A stretch of DNA of 37,059 bases from Seison nebaliae (Eukaryota > Rotifera > Pararotatoria > Seisonacea > Seisonidae): contig JALJEE010000752.1 of NCBI GenBank assembly GCA_023231475.1, positions 1-37,059 on the forward strand, in the 5' to 3' direction. Positions within the stretch are counted from its first letter, which is position 1. The number at the start of each line of letters is the position of its first letter. The notes beneath the pieces were generated by a model, which did not search any database, was not told the DNA's origin, and saw nothing but the letters and a program-made list of their open reading frames with translations. Of this stretch, positions 24,466-36,102 are shown one piece after another. A program made the translations under genes and the position numbers.

Positions 24466-26334
24466 TCACTCCAATGAATCATTGAGGTGGTGTAAGTGTG
24501 AGGTATGATGTCTACCTTCTTCCACCCACAGCTGTACTCGTTTCCACTTATTGTATCTGTCAAAAACCGAATTCGACATAACCGGAATGTTACCCAGTGG
24601 TTCCAAACTCTCCGTATTATGTTTCACTGACATCATTTTAGGTATGACGACATTATCGGTACTGGGTAAGAGTTGTGTTAAAATATCCATCATCGGTTTC
24701 CCTTGACTGACTCGCATGGGACTTGTCGTATTTTCAATATTCTGCTCATCTTCGAAATATGAAGAGTCTAGACTACGTAACTTCTCCTCTATTTGATCCG
24801 TAGTCATTATTCCACCTTCCTCCATATAATACTTCTCCTCAAGTAGTGGATCGGTAGACGAGACTGTCATTTGATCCCATTCCAACGATAAACAATCGGG
24901 AAATTCGAAGGCTTCACTCGAATTCGAATAATCTAAAGTGGACACTCGAGAATCTGTCGTCATAACACCAAATTTATTTAATGTCGGTGTAGTAGCTATA
25001 TTTTGCACTGGAGATCGTTTAAAACTTGTATCACTCAACTTTACTGTCTTTTTCTCCACTTTAAAATCACTCGGTGGAGCTTTAACTGCCACACGATCAT
25101 TCACATTATTAATATTCTTATTCAAACTACTCAATCGTCGATGATTCATATTATTATCGTTTTGATTAGGATTAAACGTTTCTCCAATATTTTCCATCAT
25201 CACATTCACTTCACTTTCATTCTCTAATGATAAACCTGATGATTTCGTCATTGACAATTTACCTAATTCGAGTGTTGGAGGTGGTGGTGGAGGAGGAGGA
25301 AGAGAAGTGGACGATGGAGATTCTAATTTATCTTCGATACTATCATCCATATTCGTCGTCGTTTTCTCACTGGAATCGATGCGAAGATCCTGCAAATGAA
25401 ACATTTCCGTCATCACCGAATCGTTCGATTCATTCACATAAATCGAATTTTCCTTCGGCGAACTTGTTTGTGAAGCGTCGTCGATATTATAATTTGTTCC
25501 AATATAATCCACAAACTTTCTCGTTATTTCTCTCCATGAAGTATCACTAATTGTTGAATCACTTCTCGAATCATCGATTTCCATCAAATCCTTTTTATCG
25601 TCGATATTCGGATCGGTATTCCTGAGCGATCTCCGTATTTTCTCTCCATACGTTCTATATGTTGTACGATAATGATGATCAGCATGTTTCACTTGCCAAA
25701 GACGTTGATGTTCCTGAAGATATTCTTCACAAAGTTCATCTACATATTCTCGTTGATTTGTTGTGGCACATTCAGAAAGAATATGTTCCCAAACGATTAA
25801 GGGATGATATAAGAAAAAATCATTGAACGCATCACTACTAATATATCTCGCATCGAATAATCGTCTCAATTTGGATTTTATATCGATTTCTGGAATGATT
25901 TCTATCGGTAACAATTGAGGGAAAGTTGACACACAAAAATCATGACGATAATTCAACTGTTTTCGACACCAACGCTCAATGCCAAATTCTTTCGTTTGTT
26001 TATCAAATTCATTTTCTTCATTCCGTTTATCACGTTCTAAGTCGATTGGTGGCATTTCCTGAAGAATGATATCAAAATCGGTCAGAATTTTTTGATTCTC
26101 TTTCGCAATACTAGTAGGCAGCATCGGATGTGCCATCATCTTTACATTTCTAGCAAATCCTGTTTGTCTCGTTAATTTCCTCCAAAATCTCAATTTCTCT
26201 CCACTCAACTTCCTTCTGTCCACTATTAATCTTCTTTGTTCATTGCTTAAACACAATTCTTTTGGATGCCAAATCGGCTCCGGTGTATGGAACTTAATTT
26301 TTTTATCATAATATTTCCCGTATTTCCGATCCAT
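24466..26334 (-). CDS. Uncharacterised 622-residue protein, intronless
   Basis: A single open frame of 622 residues, far longer than chance allows in this AT-rich DNA. I do not recognise the family. The N-terminal ~240 residues look folded and helical, rich in Trp, Arg and Glu (LSGEKLRFWRKLTRQTGF; YHPLIVWEHILSECA; YVDELCEEYLQEHQRLWQV). The middle is low complexity, with acidic, Ser- and Asn-rich runs and eight consecutive prolines near 345, probably disordered. A short ordered patch sits at the end (FDRYNKWKRVQLWVEEG, 591-607) before a His-rich tail. No signal peptide or membrane segment is seen from this Met, so it is probably cytosolic or nuclear. A reading frame at 26499-26708 could add 76 residues at the N-terminus through a 146 bp intron with a GTAAGT donor. 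That join is in frame but weakly supported. Confidence 0.72.
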   Translation of the reverse strand: MDRKYGKYYDKKIKFHTPEPIWHPKELCLSNEQRRLIVDRRKLSGEKLRFWRKLTRQTGFARNVKMMAHPMLPTSIAKENQKILTDFDIILQEMPPIDLERDKRNEENEFDKQTKEFGIERWCRKQLNYRHDFCVSTFPQLLPIEIIPEIDIKSKLRRLFDARYISSDAFNDFFLYHPLIVWEHILSECATTNQREYVDELCEEYLQEHQRLWQVKHADHHYRTTYRTYGEKIRRSLRNTDPNIDDKKDLMEIDDSRSDSTISDTSWREITRKFVDYIGTNYNIDDASQTSSPKENSIYVNESNDSVMTEMFHLQDLRIDSSEKTTTNMDDSIEDKLESPSSTSLPPPPPPPPTLELGKLSMTKSSGLSLENESEVNVMMENIGETFNPNQNDNNMNHRRLSSLNKNINNVNDRVAVKAPPSDFKVEKKTVKLSDTSFKRSPVQNIATTPTLNKFGVMTTDSRVSTLDYSNSSEAFEFPDCLSLEWDQMTVSSTDPLLEEKYYMEEGGIMTTDQIEEKLRSLDSSYFEDEQNIENTTSPMRVSQGKPMMDILTQLLPSTDNVVIPKMMSVKHNTESLEPLGNIPVMSNSVFDRYNKWKRVQLWVEEGRHHTSHLHHLNDSLE

Positions 26335-27299
26335 CGATATAACAATTGTAAACTTTTTTTTATTTAATTATCTCGATTATATCATAAATGAAACTCTAAA
26401 GTTCAGAAGAATAATAATTAAAATTGTTATAATGAGATCGAAATAGTTAAAAAATTCCCAATGAAATGGAACAATTAATTTTAATATTCCCAACTTACCA
26501 TCATAATGATAAAACTAATATTAGATAACAAACTACTGGGAATATAAAAGAAACCGATAGCATGTTGAAGATAAAACGCTCTCAAATAGAATAAATCATT
26601 TATGCGTGAATCTATTGACGTAAAGTTTGAAAAAATTTTTACATATTCGAATTCATTAAAAATTCTAGAGAGTATTATCTCCATTTCGGACAATAGATTT
26701 TGCCTCATCGTTTTCTTTTATATTCCCAATTAGTTATATCCATTTGTATCCTACTTAAAAATTTGTCTTATTTTGAATAATGTGAACTTAAAATGAATTC
26801 CATGAGGACTACAACTTTTAAAATTGTTCAATTAAAATCAATTATTATTGACTGTATGACACATTTTATAATGGTTCTTTCCAACTCTTCCTAAACAATC
26901 GAAACTCGACGAATTAAAATTTATTTCTCAAATCATTTTCACGTTGTTTTATCATTTTCATTTTTTCGTTTAAACAAATCCAAATAAAGAATCAGTCCAA
27001 TGCTTATTACATTTCAATATTTCCCAATTTCGATTTATATGTCAATTATGTTTGATCTAAGAAATTGAACATGATAACAATGAATAAGGAAAAAAAAAGA
27101 AAAATTAAAAAATTACAATAGTTATAGCAACGGAATCATTCGTCTTAGATGACGTGTCGTTGATTGATTAGGTAAAACATTAATGTACGTATATCATCCT
27201 ATAAGATTGTGGTACGTGTCGCAATTTAAAATGCATTTTAAAATTAGTTATCATTGTTTAAACTGTCATCAGTTAGAGAGATTATCGTCTATAAAAACG
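26335..27299. other. Intergenic; one weak ORF and an 18 bp palindrome
   Basis: A 75-codon minus-strand ORF at 26481-26708 contains a hydrophobic stretch (AIGFFYIPSSLL) and a GTAAGT at 26493-26498. It may be a first exon of the gene below it, a separate short gene, or chance. TTTAAAATG and its exact complement form a perfect 18 bp palindrome at 27225-27242. Nothing else is seen. Confidence 0.45.
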
Positions 27300-27680
27300 A
27301 TGAAATATTGTCTATTTTCTTCATTTTATTTTTTATACATTGGTAGAAATTTGATATTTGCTATGGATTGTTGCGGTTGTTCCTCCTCATCGGCAGTTCG
27401 AGAGGGGGGCACCGTATACATGAATTTAGCAAAATATGGATTGCCAATAGGCAGGGCGACAGGCCTATTGGCAATAAATCAACTGCAGTATGTCGCCGAT
27501 ATCGCAGTGGAAGAAAAAATGGATCGTCGTAATTTACTGCGATTACAAAGGACGATCTATGTACCAATCGATAATGACGATGGTGGTGATGGATGGAATG
27601 ACCATCCAAAAGATGATATGGAAGGACGGGAGCTGTCCTTTTGTCCTAAAAAAGGACAAAAGCAAAAGCACATGATCTAG
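27300..27680 (+). CDS. Possible small secreted protein
   Basis: A 126-codon reading frame (open further, from 27183) in a locally less AT-rich stretch. It starts with a hydrophobic leader (MKYCLFSSFYFLYIGRN), then CCGCSSSS, a middle region containing KYGLPIGRATG, and an acidic, Gly-rich end. The Ile-Gly-Arg could be a peptide-amidation and cleavage site, which would make this a neuropeptide-like precursor, but no known family matches. The frame overlaps several strong DNA hairpins, so the open frame may instead be a by-product of a structured RNA. I am not sure it is a gene. Confidence 0.3.
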   Translation: MKYCLFSSFYFLYIGRNLIFAMDCCGCSSSSAVREGGTVYMNLAKYGLPIGRATGLLAINQLQYVADIAVEEKMDRRNLLRLQRTIYVPIDNDDGGDGWNDHPKDDMEGRELSFCPKKGQKQKHMI

Positions 27681-28038
27681 CCTGATCATTCCCATAATGC
27701 CTCACATGTACAACGGATGGTAATAAAAGACATGGTAATATTAGGACAAGGCTCATTCCAATAATAATACTTATGATGGAAGTATATGTAAAAGACGATG
27801 TCAAAGAAACGATAAAGGTTGGAAAGATGACCTTATGTGAATATATATTCATCATATCTACCATCGTCAAGATCTATCGATAGAGATATCGGTTATCTGG
27901 CGATGGTAGAAATGAGCGGATGGACCGAAATTATATTGGTGATAAACAAATGAAGTGATATTATATATACCAAAAATATATCGATGATAATTTCAAGATT
28001 AACCAACATTGTTGTAATGAAAAGCATCACAATATTGG
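27440..28038. other. Run of consecutive hairpins
   Basis: Stem-loops follow one another: 27440-27475 (13 bp perfect, ATTGCCAATAGGC), 27482-27508, 27521-27557 (7+5 bp with a bulge), 27590-27608 (7 bp), 27638-27662 (10 bp, CTTTTGTCCT), 27672-27689 (6 bp), 27767-27785 (6 bp), 27838-27851 (14 bp palindrome), 27857-27909 (9 bp closing stem around an inner palindrome) and 28003-28038 (9 of 10 pairs). The two longest stems would be rare by chance. A structured RNA, or DNA shaped by template switching, would both fit. Confidence 0.4.
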
Positions 28039-28274
28039 CGATGATACTAATTTATTTATTATACCTATTTATGATATTGATTCATTTTCTACATCTTCAT
28101 TGTATATAATTAATTTCTTTTCTTAAAGTTTCATAAAATAAAAATTTTAATTGAATTTATCTGAAGAAGAAATTAAAAAGTTTAATTTAGAGTTTTCACT
28201 CAAATTTCAAAAGAATTGATTATTGAAATAGAATTGATATTTTTATAGAGAAACTATTTTTTATATGAACGAAT
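27681..28274. other. Intergenic, no gene seen
   Basis: This stretch contains the right half of the hairpin run and, from about 28100, plain AT-rich DNA that should include the TRPV 3' UTR (minus strand). No supported ORF. Confidence 0.6.
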
Positions 28275-31200
28275 TTAGTCAACTGGAGCAATTGTAGACT
28301 GCGTATCACAACTTTCTGCATCTGTCAATGATAGAGTTTTGGATTTAGTTGTTGTTTTTTTGTTCGATGTTCTTCCTACAGATTTCTTATTATCGTTCGG
28401 CAATTTTTTCTTATATCGTTTTTTCGATGTACTTCTATGCTTCGACGATTGACGACCACCTGACTTTCTAACTTTATCTCTTTTGGTACTTTCTTTCGAT
28501 TTGGGAATACTGGCGGACAGATCCATATTCTCCGCCTGTAACAATTGATCCAACATGTTATTCAATTGAGGATCTTCTCCCAATTCGTTTATTGGACGAA
28601 GTTTCAAATTAGTTGCTGTTCCTCCATTCTCTCTGATTTGTCTCATGATCAATTTGAAATAACGCTAAAAAGAGAAATAAATGTTTAAAGAAAGATTTGG
28701 AAAATTGTTTATTAACTTTCCAATTGCCAATGGCACCTTTTCTAATCCCAGCAGCAGTTCTGTCATCATTCTGAATTACCATCACTGCTCGACCATCGGC
28801 AATTGGCAATAATATCTGATCCAGATATTTCACAATTGTTTTACTATTATAACTTCGTTCCAATGAAAGAATAATTTGCGCCCATTGACGTCTCCATTCT
28901 TTTTCACTATCGGCAATCACCATCGAATATGTGTTGCCCATCATTGCGATTAACATGTTCAACAAAAGAATTGGTACCAGAATCATAAAAATGAAAAAAA
29001 TAATTTTTGCCAGCCATTTATAACGAATATATTGAAATTCGTCATACTTTTTTCCAGAGTAAATTTATTATTGAAATGTATAATAAAAGTAACTTTGAAT
29101 TCGCCCAAAGTAAAATGAAAAATAGCTGCCATACTCGCGAAAATATTTTTGAATCCTGACATGACCGGTTTGTCGACTTTATCCAAATCTCTATAAAGAA
29201 AATAGAAGACTGATGGAAATTTGATTTTTCCATATGAAACATGTTTTTATTAACCGCAAGTGTAGCACATTCCAAAAATTAGATAAATTATACCGAATTT
29301 CATCATGTCACCCGTTATCATTTTGGAGATCATCGTAACAAACGGACCTGTCAATTTGACACCACTAAAAATGTGAATGAATGAAAATGATGATATGTGA
29401 AATGATGAGATGACCTCGCAAAAAATAAGAGATACATCCACAATAGTGGACATGCAATAATAATGAATGATTCTTCGATGATACGATTTCTTTCATTCGA
29501 CATTTTGATGAAACGAAATGGTATAGCAAATAACCAGAGAAAACAACCAAGTAGATACATTGCTTTGATATTGTTCGATATCTGATTATTTAACAATTAT
29601 TCATATGAGACGAAGAAGATAATTAACCAAAGAATTCAGGAAATATTTCCATCCTTGCGTATACAATTCGAGAATCATCAAATTAAAAATGGAAATTATC
29701 CCAAAAATTATATTGAGAATTTCGGCGACCACTCGAATATAATCAGTCGTTTCATTGAATTGTAATAATCTTCCTTCGACTTCATATGTCGGTCGTGCAT
29801 AAATGGCGATCGACATAAATATTAAATGAAATATTAAAAGGACTAAACGAGAGACGAATGCACCCTGAATTGAATGAGATGAGTATGAGAAATGATTGAA
29901 AATGAAACTTGAGCAAACGTATCCCATTTATCTTTCAATAATCGGAAGACAACTCCTCCTTGTAACATATCGATATGTTCCGATGTTGTTCCATTGACAA
30001 TGAAGAGTAATGGAGATAACCAATCTTTCAAAGTTTCGATATTATCATGAGAAAATTCTTTTTAAAATTCTAACCTGTTTTCCCATCCTTATCAACTGTG
30101 TCGAGATCTTTCGTCGGATACAAAGAACAAATAACTTTACTGAATCTCCACAATGTCTGAAAAAGGGAATAATGAAAAATAATAATTTATTCAAACTATT
30201 GATGACATATCGAGCATGTCTATAAATATTTTCTTTCGACCAATTTTAGCAGACAAAGCCATCGGTGTTAATTGTGCATGATTTCTAATTGTTAAATCGC
30301 CCTTAATTTTTTCATGTTTCAGGACATATTTCAACATTTGCTGACAAAGGAAAAATATAAATTTATCTCTAACAATCAATTTTACAACAAACCAAATTGT
30401 CTTTGATGACCAACATGTGAACGATGGTATTTCCGAAAGAATCTTGGATATTCGGATTGGCACCATGTTCCAATAGATAATCATAAATATCTGTCAGACC
30501 GAGACATGCTGCAAATGCCAATGGATATTGTCCATAATAAGCAAATCCATCATAATTCGTTTCTGTCATCTTTTTTCGATGTTTCCCTTTTTGATCTTCA
30601 GGCAGAAAGAAACGTCCTACTGCTCGACAATTCACATCGATACCTCGTTCAACTAATTTCTTTACCGATTCCAAATCCGAATCGATAATAGCCAAATGTA
30701 ACAAATTTTGTCCGTAATATTCTTCACCTTCAAAAATATCATTAACCAACATTGGATACATGTCGATCAAGATGAATGCAATTTGGGTATACATCGGTGC
30801 ACGTAATCTAAAAAGAATATGAACAACCGTTTCTCCCAAATGTCCACGTTCGAATAATGACCAACAAGTTTGATGTTCTTCAAATATCTCGGCCATTCTC
30901 CATGGCCAAAATTTAGCAGCCACCTCATCATTATTCACACAATAATTTTGTTTCCGTTTACCTTTCGGATAACAACAATTGACATCATTCGTTTTTTGAA
31001 TTGGATTTCTCGCCAATTTACTTCGCATAATACGTGAGACTGGTGCCAATGAGAACAAGGAGAATGGTCGAACACGATTCCTCAATTCATTCGAACGTTT
31101 CAAAGATAAATGTAAATTATATGTCCATCGAATATGATCCTCCTTGGTGACGGTTCCACCCAAACCGGATCGGTAAAGGAACCGATTCAAATATGTCTCC

Positions 31201-31593
31201 AACACATTGAGAACAGCTAATTTTCCACCTAACAAGACAAATTGATAAATTAATTCAAATGGACATTTTAAGCGAATAAAAGAAAATTTATGATATGTTA
31301 TTAAATGATATGAGGAAAGAGAGTAAAAGTTTGGAAAAATTGGAATTGACGTGATTAGGTAATAATTTGAATAAACAAATTAATAAACCGGATAAGTATG
31401 CTGTTACAAGTAGTCCATCACCTTTCGAATCGACCAGTTTGTATAACTTCATTTGAGAATATTCATCACTCTGCAATTTCCAAGAATCAACTATACCGAC
31501 ACTTCGCTTTCGACCTCCAGTAATCACATGCTCAGGAAATTGATCGATAACTTCATATTCTTCCTCTATAACTTGTTCTTCAATTTCCTCCAT
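28275..31593 (-). CDS. iav: TRPV cation channel, Inactive/OSM-9 type
   Basis: Eleven exons in frame give 899 residues: 31422-31593, 30393-31228, 30197-30340, 30075-30156, 29909-30024, 29628-29864, 29415-29581, 29255-29364, 29094-29209, 28717-29046 and 28275-28664. Introns are 40-52 bp except the first (193). The N-terminal half has ankyrin repeats (YGQNLLHLAI; YPLAFAACLG; DSFGNTIVHML). S1-S4 lie at about 451-585, then LTGPFV and S5, a pore helix with TLGEF, and S6 ending LLLNMLIAMMGNTY, followed by the TRP box (EKEWRRQWAQIILSLER). GRAVMVIQ and RKGAIGNWK after the TRP box favour the Inactive/OSM-9 branch over Nanchung/OCR; that choice is from memory. These channels form heteromers in sensory cilia and mediate touch, hearing or chemical sensing. 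The C-terminus is long and Lys/Ser-rich. The pore has Glu where many TRPVs have Asp. Confidence 0.9.
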
Positions 31594-32518
31594 TTTATTT
31601 AATGATATTACTTCCTATTATTCAATCACATCCGTTTTCTAAAAAGGAATACATATAACATTTAAAAATAATTCAATTCTTTCCTTTCACAAATAACTTC
31701 GAGAGTCATTTACTTCCTCTCGCACAACAACATTCTCATTTTCAATTCTACTATTACTCTTAACAATTTTTCTTTCATTTTTTATCAGAACATTTATTTT
31801 TTACTTAAAACAATCTTAATCTCAACATCGAACATCGGCAGAAAATTGGAACAATAACGAAAAAGTTTCATCATTCTTCTTTCGAATTCTTTCGATGAAC
31901 AAAAGGACAATTCCAGTCGACCAATTTCCTTTGGATAACAATGCAAATGCGATAAAATATAAATTCTGTCAATCATCTTCCGTAGTGAACATTCCCTTCA
32001 ATACTCCTCCATGAAATTCGTTTTCGATTTCGTCTTTTTTTCCTCCTAATCCGACTCCCACAACTATTCATTTTGTAGGAGAATTTCTATCAAGAACTTT
32101 CGTCAATTTCCTTTCTAATTTCATATTTATTTTTCGTGCTTGATAAGTCGTCTTCCTTCCAGTCAATTCAGTAGAATAATTAGCAAACAATAATAGAATA
32201 ATGATAAGAAAAGAAAAAAAGAATTATTCAAATTAAATTTATTTTATTAAATTATTGAGTGAAATATAAAATAGAATAGAATCGAATTCTTCAGCTTGTT
32301 CGGAGCGATGGAAATGCTTTTCTTCTCCTTGATTCTTTTTTTTATAGAGCAATTCAGCTGAACGTTTCGTTATTGAGATATCATTGACGAACGTCGTCTA
32401 GTGTCATCATTACATCGGCAAATGGGAAAAAAGAGAATCATAATAAAATTTATTAAGCTTTTTTTCGAAAATTTTCTTTTAATCAATTCATTGACAAATC
32501 GATAAATTGTGGTGGAAG
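31594..32518. other. Intergenic with a puzzling minus-strand coding-like stretch
   Basis: Reading the minus strand from about 32210 down to 31794, three coding-like pieces follow one another. One ends at a TGA (32068-32070). The next stays in the same frame after that TGA for 32 codons (31969-32067, with VVGVGLGG). The last is a 60-codon ORF at 31794-31976 whose ATG overlaps the previous stop. No start Met or intron that joins them was found. It could be a decayed gene, unseen short exons or chance. The right end should hold the LC8 3' UTR and the left end the TRPV promoter. Confidence 0.4.
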
Positions 32519-34026
<1,508 letters not shown>

Positions 34027-36102
34027 ATGGATGTTGATATAATTCAAATCGATGAAGATAATAGGAATGTGTTAAGTGAATTGTTTGTGAATGAGAATAA
34101 AATTGATAATTATGATTTGACGAGATATTGTAATTGTCTTATTCGAATTGGTTCGAATGAGATTCTTTTCAAAGTTTACGTGCGTTGTTGGAAGAAGAAG
34201 GAGAATGTGTTACGTTTGAATGATCACACTTATTGCACTGTCTCTCCATCCATCACTGGAACGATTGAGAAGAAATTACGAATAGTGAAGGAGAGAAGAG
34301 ACGATATTGATTTGATAATTTTAATTGAATTGATTAGTTCAAATGTGGAATTTTTAAAAGAAGTCGATGGAAATAAAGTAGAATTTGAAGAAGCGATTCG
34401 ATGTCGATTAAATCATCGTGTTCTCACAACGTCCATGTGTTGTCGTTTGTTCGATGATAATGGTTATTGTAAAATGAAGTTGATTGTTGATGGGAATGAT
34501 GCAGGAAAAGATGCATTTTATTTGGTTGGAAATCGAACGAAAATCATTCTAAAGCAATTAATCTATGATGGATTAGTTCATGAACATTATGGGATTTCAT
34601 CGAAGAAACATGTGAATATAAAGACAAATGAAGAAATTGAAGATTTTATTCGAAAAAAAATTTTCCTCAAATTCCAAAATAATTATTCCATCATTTTCTT
34701 GGAGTTAAAAAATGACAAGAAAAAATTTTTCATTGAACTCTCTAAATTTCAAATGGAAATTATGATTTTGAAGAAAGATTATTTATCCAATGTCCAAAAG
34801 ATAATCGATCTTTTTTCCATTCTACTTAAATTGAATAAAGGAAATAATAAATTAATTTGTTTTCTATTCAATTTAAATGATTTCTTTGAATGTTGTCAGA
34901 ATTTAAGGAAATCCTCAACCGATGACGATATTCGGTTTATTATTAAATCGATTTTCGATCGACTTTTATCACTTATCCGAGAGAATCATCGATTAAGATT
35001 AATCGTTTACAAAGAAGAATTAATTGAAAATGAAAAATTTGAAAAATGTTTACCGAAATGTAAATGGATTTCCGTTCCAGAAAACCATGAAATTTCCGTC
35101 GACAACGATGAAAATTATCTGAGATTTTTTAGTGGGAACGAGAAAGAATATATTTCTCAATTCTCTTCCATCTCGTTAACCATGAAACGATTAATGCAAA
35201 GGAAACAAGACAATCGATCGTTGATTGCTCCAAAACTACCTTCGTATTTGGAGAGGAAACGAGAAGATTTTCAAATTAATGAGAAATGTTTCAATAAAGA
35301 TTTACTAAGAATTCTTCATCAATTTACTGCTCCACATCGTAATAAAGAATTATTTGAAAAATTTAATATGGAATTACCGAACGGATTCTTGATAAATGGT
35401 CGTTCTGGCACAGGCAAGACATCTTTTGTCAACTATCTTATCCAACAACTCAAATCTACTTACACCTTCTTCAATGTAACAGCAGCTGATCTCTATTCTT
35501 CGTTTGTTGGACAATCGGAAAGGAAATTAAGGAAAATGTTTCAAGATGCTCGTCTTCATTCTCCTTCTGTCATATTTATTGATGAGATCGATGGAATTTT
35601 TGGGAAGAGAACTAATGAAAATCAATCTACAACTGCAGTTCAACAACGACTCATTACCACATTACTAACGGAATTAGATGGTATCGGTGTCAGTTTGATG
35701 GAAATGCAAATGATAAACAATCAACAAATTTACCATTTATCTTCAAAACAAATTAATCAGTCCATTATATTTATCGCTGCAACTAACCGATTATCGGCCA
35801 TCGACCGAGCATTACTTCGTCCTGGAAGAATTGATCGAATAATTAATGTGGAAATGCCGACAGAAATAGAACGGAAACATTTCTTCGAACATCAATTGTC
35901 AATCAACAAAATCTCTTTAACTTCCACCCAGCTACAACATCTTATCGACCAAACAAATAATTGGTCATTTGCTGACTTGAAATGGTTATTAACTGAAACT
36001 GTCTTGTTCACCATCAAAAATCGGATAGATAAAAATGTCGATTTAGAATCAGATTGGATTCCATCAGATAATTTATTTTTATTTCTTCGTCAACGCACTT
36101 AA
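34027..36102 (+). CDS. AAA ATPase, AFG2/CDC48-like, with degenerate first ATPase domain
   Basis: A single open frame of 691 residues; in-frame stops lie upstream of the Met. The C-terminal part is a full AAA module: Walker A GRSGTGKT (458-465), pore-loop region SSFVGQSERKLRKMF, Walker B VIFIDEID (Asp519, Glu520), sensor 1 AATNR (Asn587), arginine fingers RPGRIDR (598-604) and SFADLKWLLTE in the lid. This order matches the second domain of CDC48-family type II ATPases, closest to AFG2 (SPATA5/SPATA5L1), which act in cytosolic 60S ribosome maturation. Where the first ATPase domain should be (about 210-370) no Walker A or B is visible. The first 200 residues could be a CDC48-like N domain. Walker A has Arg-Ser where Pro-Pro is usual. 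A divergent peroxin (PEX1/6) is less likely. The lack of introns contrasts with the TBCEL, flippase and TRPV genes. Confidence 0.82.
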   Translation: MDVDIIQIDEDNRNVLSELFVNENKIDNYDLTRYCNCLIRIGSNEILFKVYVRCWKKKENVLRLNDHTYCTVSPSITGTIEKKLRIVKERRDDIDLIILIELISSNVEFLKEVDGNKVEFEEAIRCRLNHRVLTTSMCCRLFDDNGYCKMKLIVDGNDAGKDAFYLVGNRTKIILKQLIYDGLVHEHYGISSKKHVNIKTNEEIEDFIRKKIFLKFQNNYSIIFLELKNDKKKFFIELSKFQMEIMILKKDYLSNVQKIIDLFSILLKLNKGNNKLICFLFNLNDFFECCQNLRKSSTDDDIRFIIKSIFDRLLSLIRENHRLRLIVYKEELIENEKFEKCLPKCKWISVPENHEISVDNDENYLRFFSGNEKEYISQFSSISLTMKRLMQRKQDNRSLIAPKLPSYLERKREDFQINEKCFNKDLLRILHQFTAPHRNKELFEKFNMELPNGFLINGRSGTGKTSFVNYLIQQLKSTYTFFNVTAADLYSSFVGQSERKLRKMFQDARLHSPSVIFIDEIDGIFGKRTNENQSTTAVQQRLITTLLTELDGIGVSLMEMQMINNQQIYHLSSKQINQSIIFIAATNRLSAIDRALLRPGRIDRIINVEMPTEIERKHFFEHQLSINKISLTSTQLQHLIDQTNNWSFADLKWLLTETVLFTIKNRIDKNVDLESDWIPSDNLFLFLRQRT

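Noticed and set aside
26481-26708. First exon of the 622-residue gene
   Set aside because: The join is in frame, but it needs a GTA donor unlike all placed introns here and an all-A acceptor, and it puts a hydrophobic segment on a protein that otherwise looks soluble. Kept only as a possibility.
27440-27690. Hammerhead-type ribozyme in the hairpin run
   Set aside because: The CTGATGA and GAAA core sequences are not present near these stems.
29210-29254. Longer version of the intron before the TRPV pore, ending in TATAG or TAGAG at about 29191
   Set aside because: It would remove FYFLYR, a conserved end of S5. The acceptor CCATCAG at 29210 keeps it and the frame.
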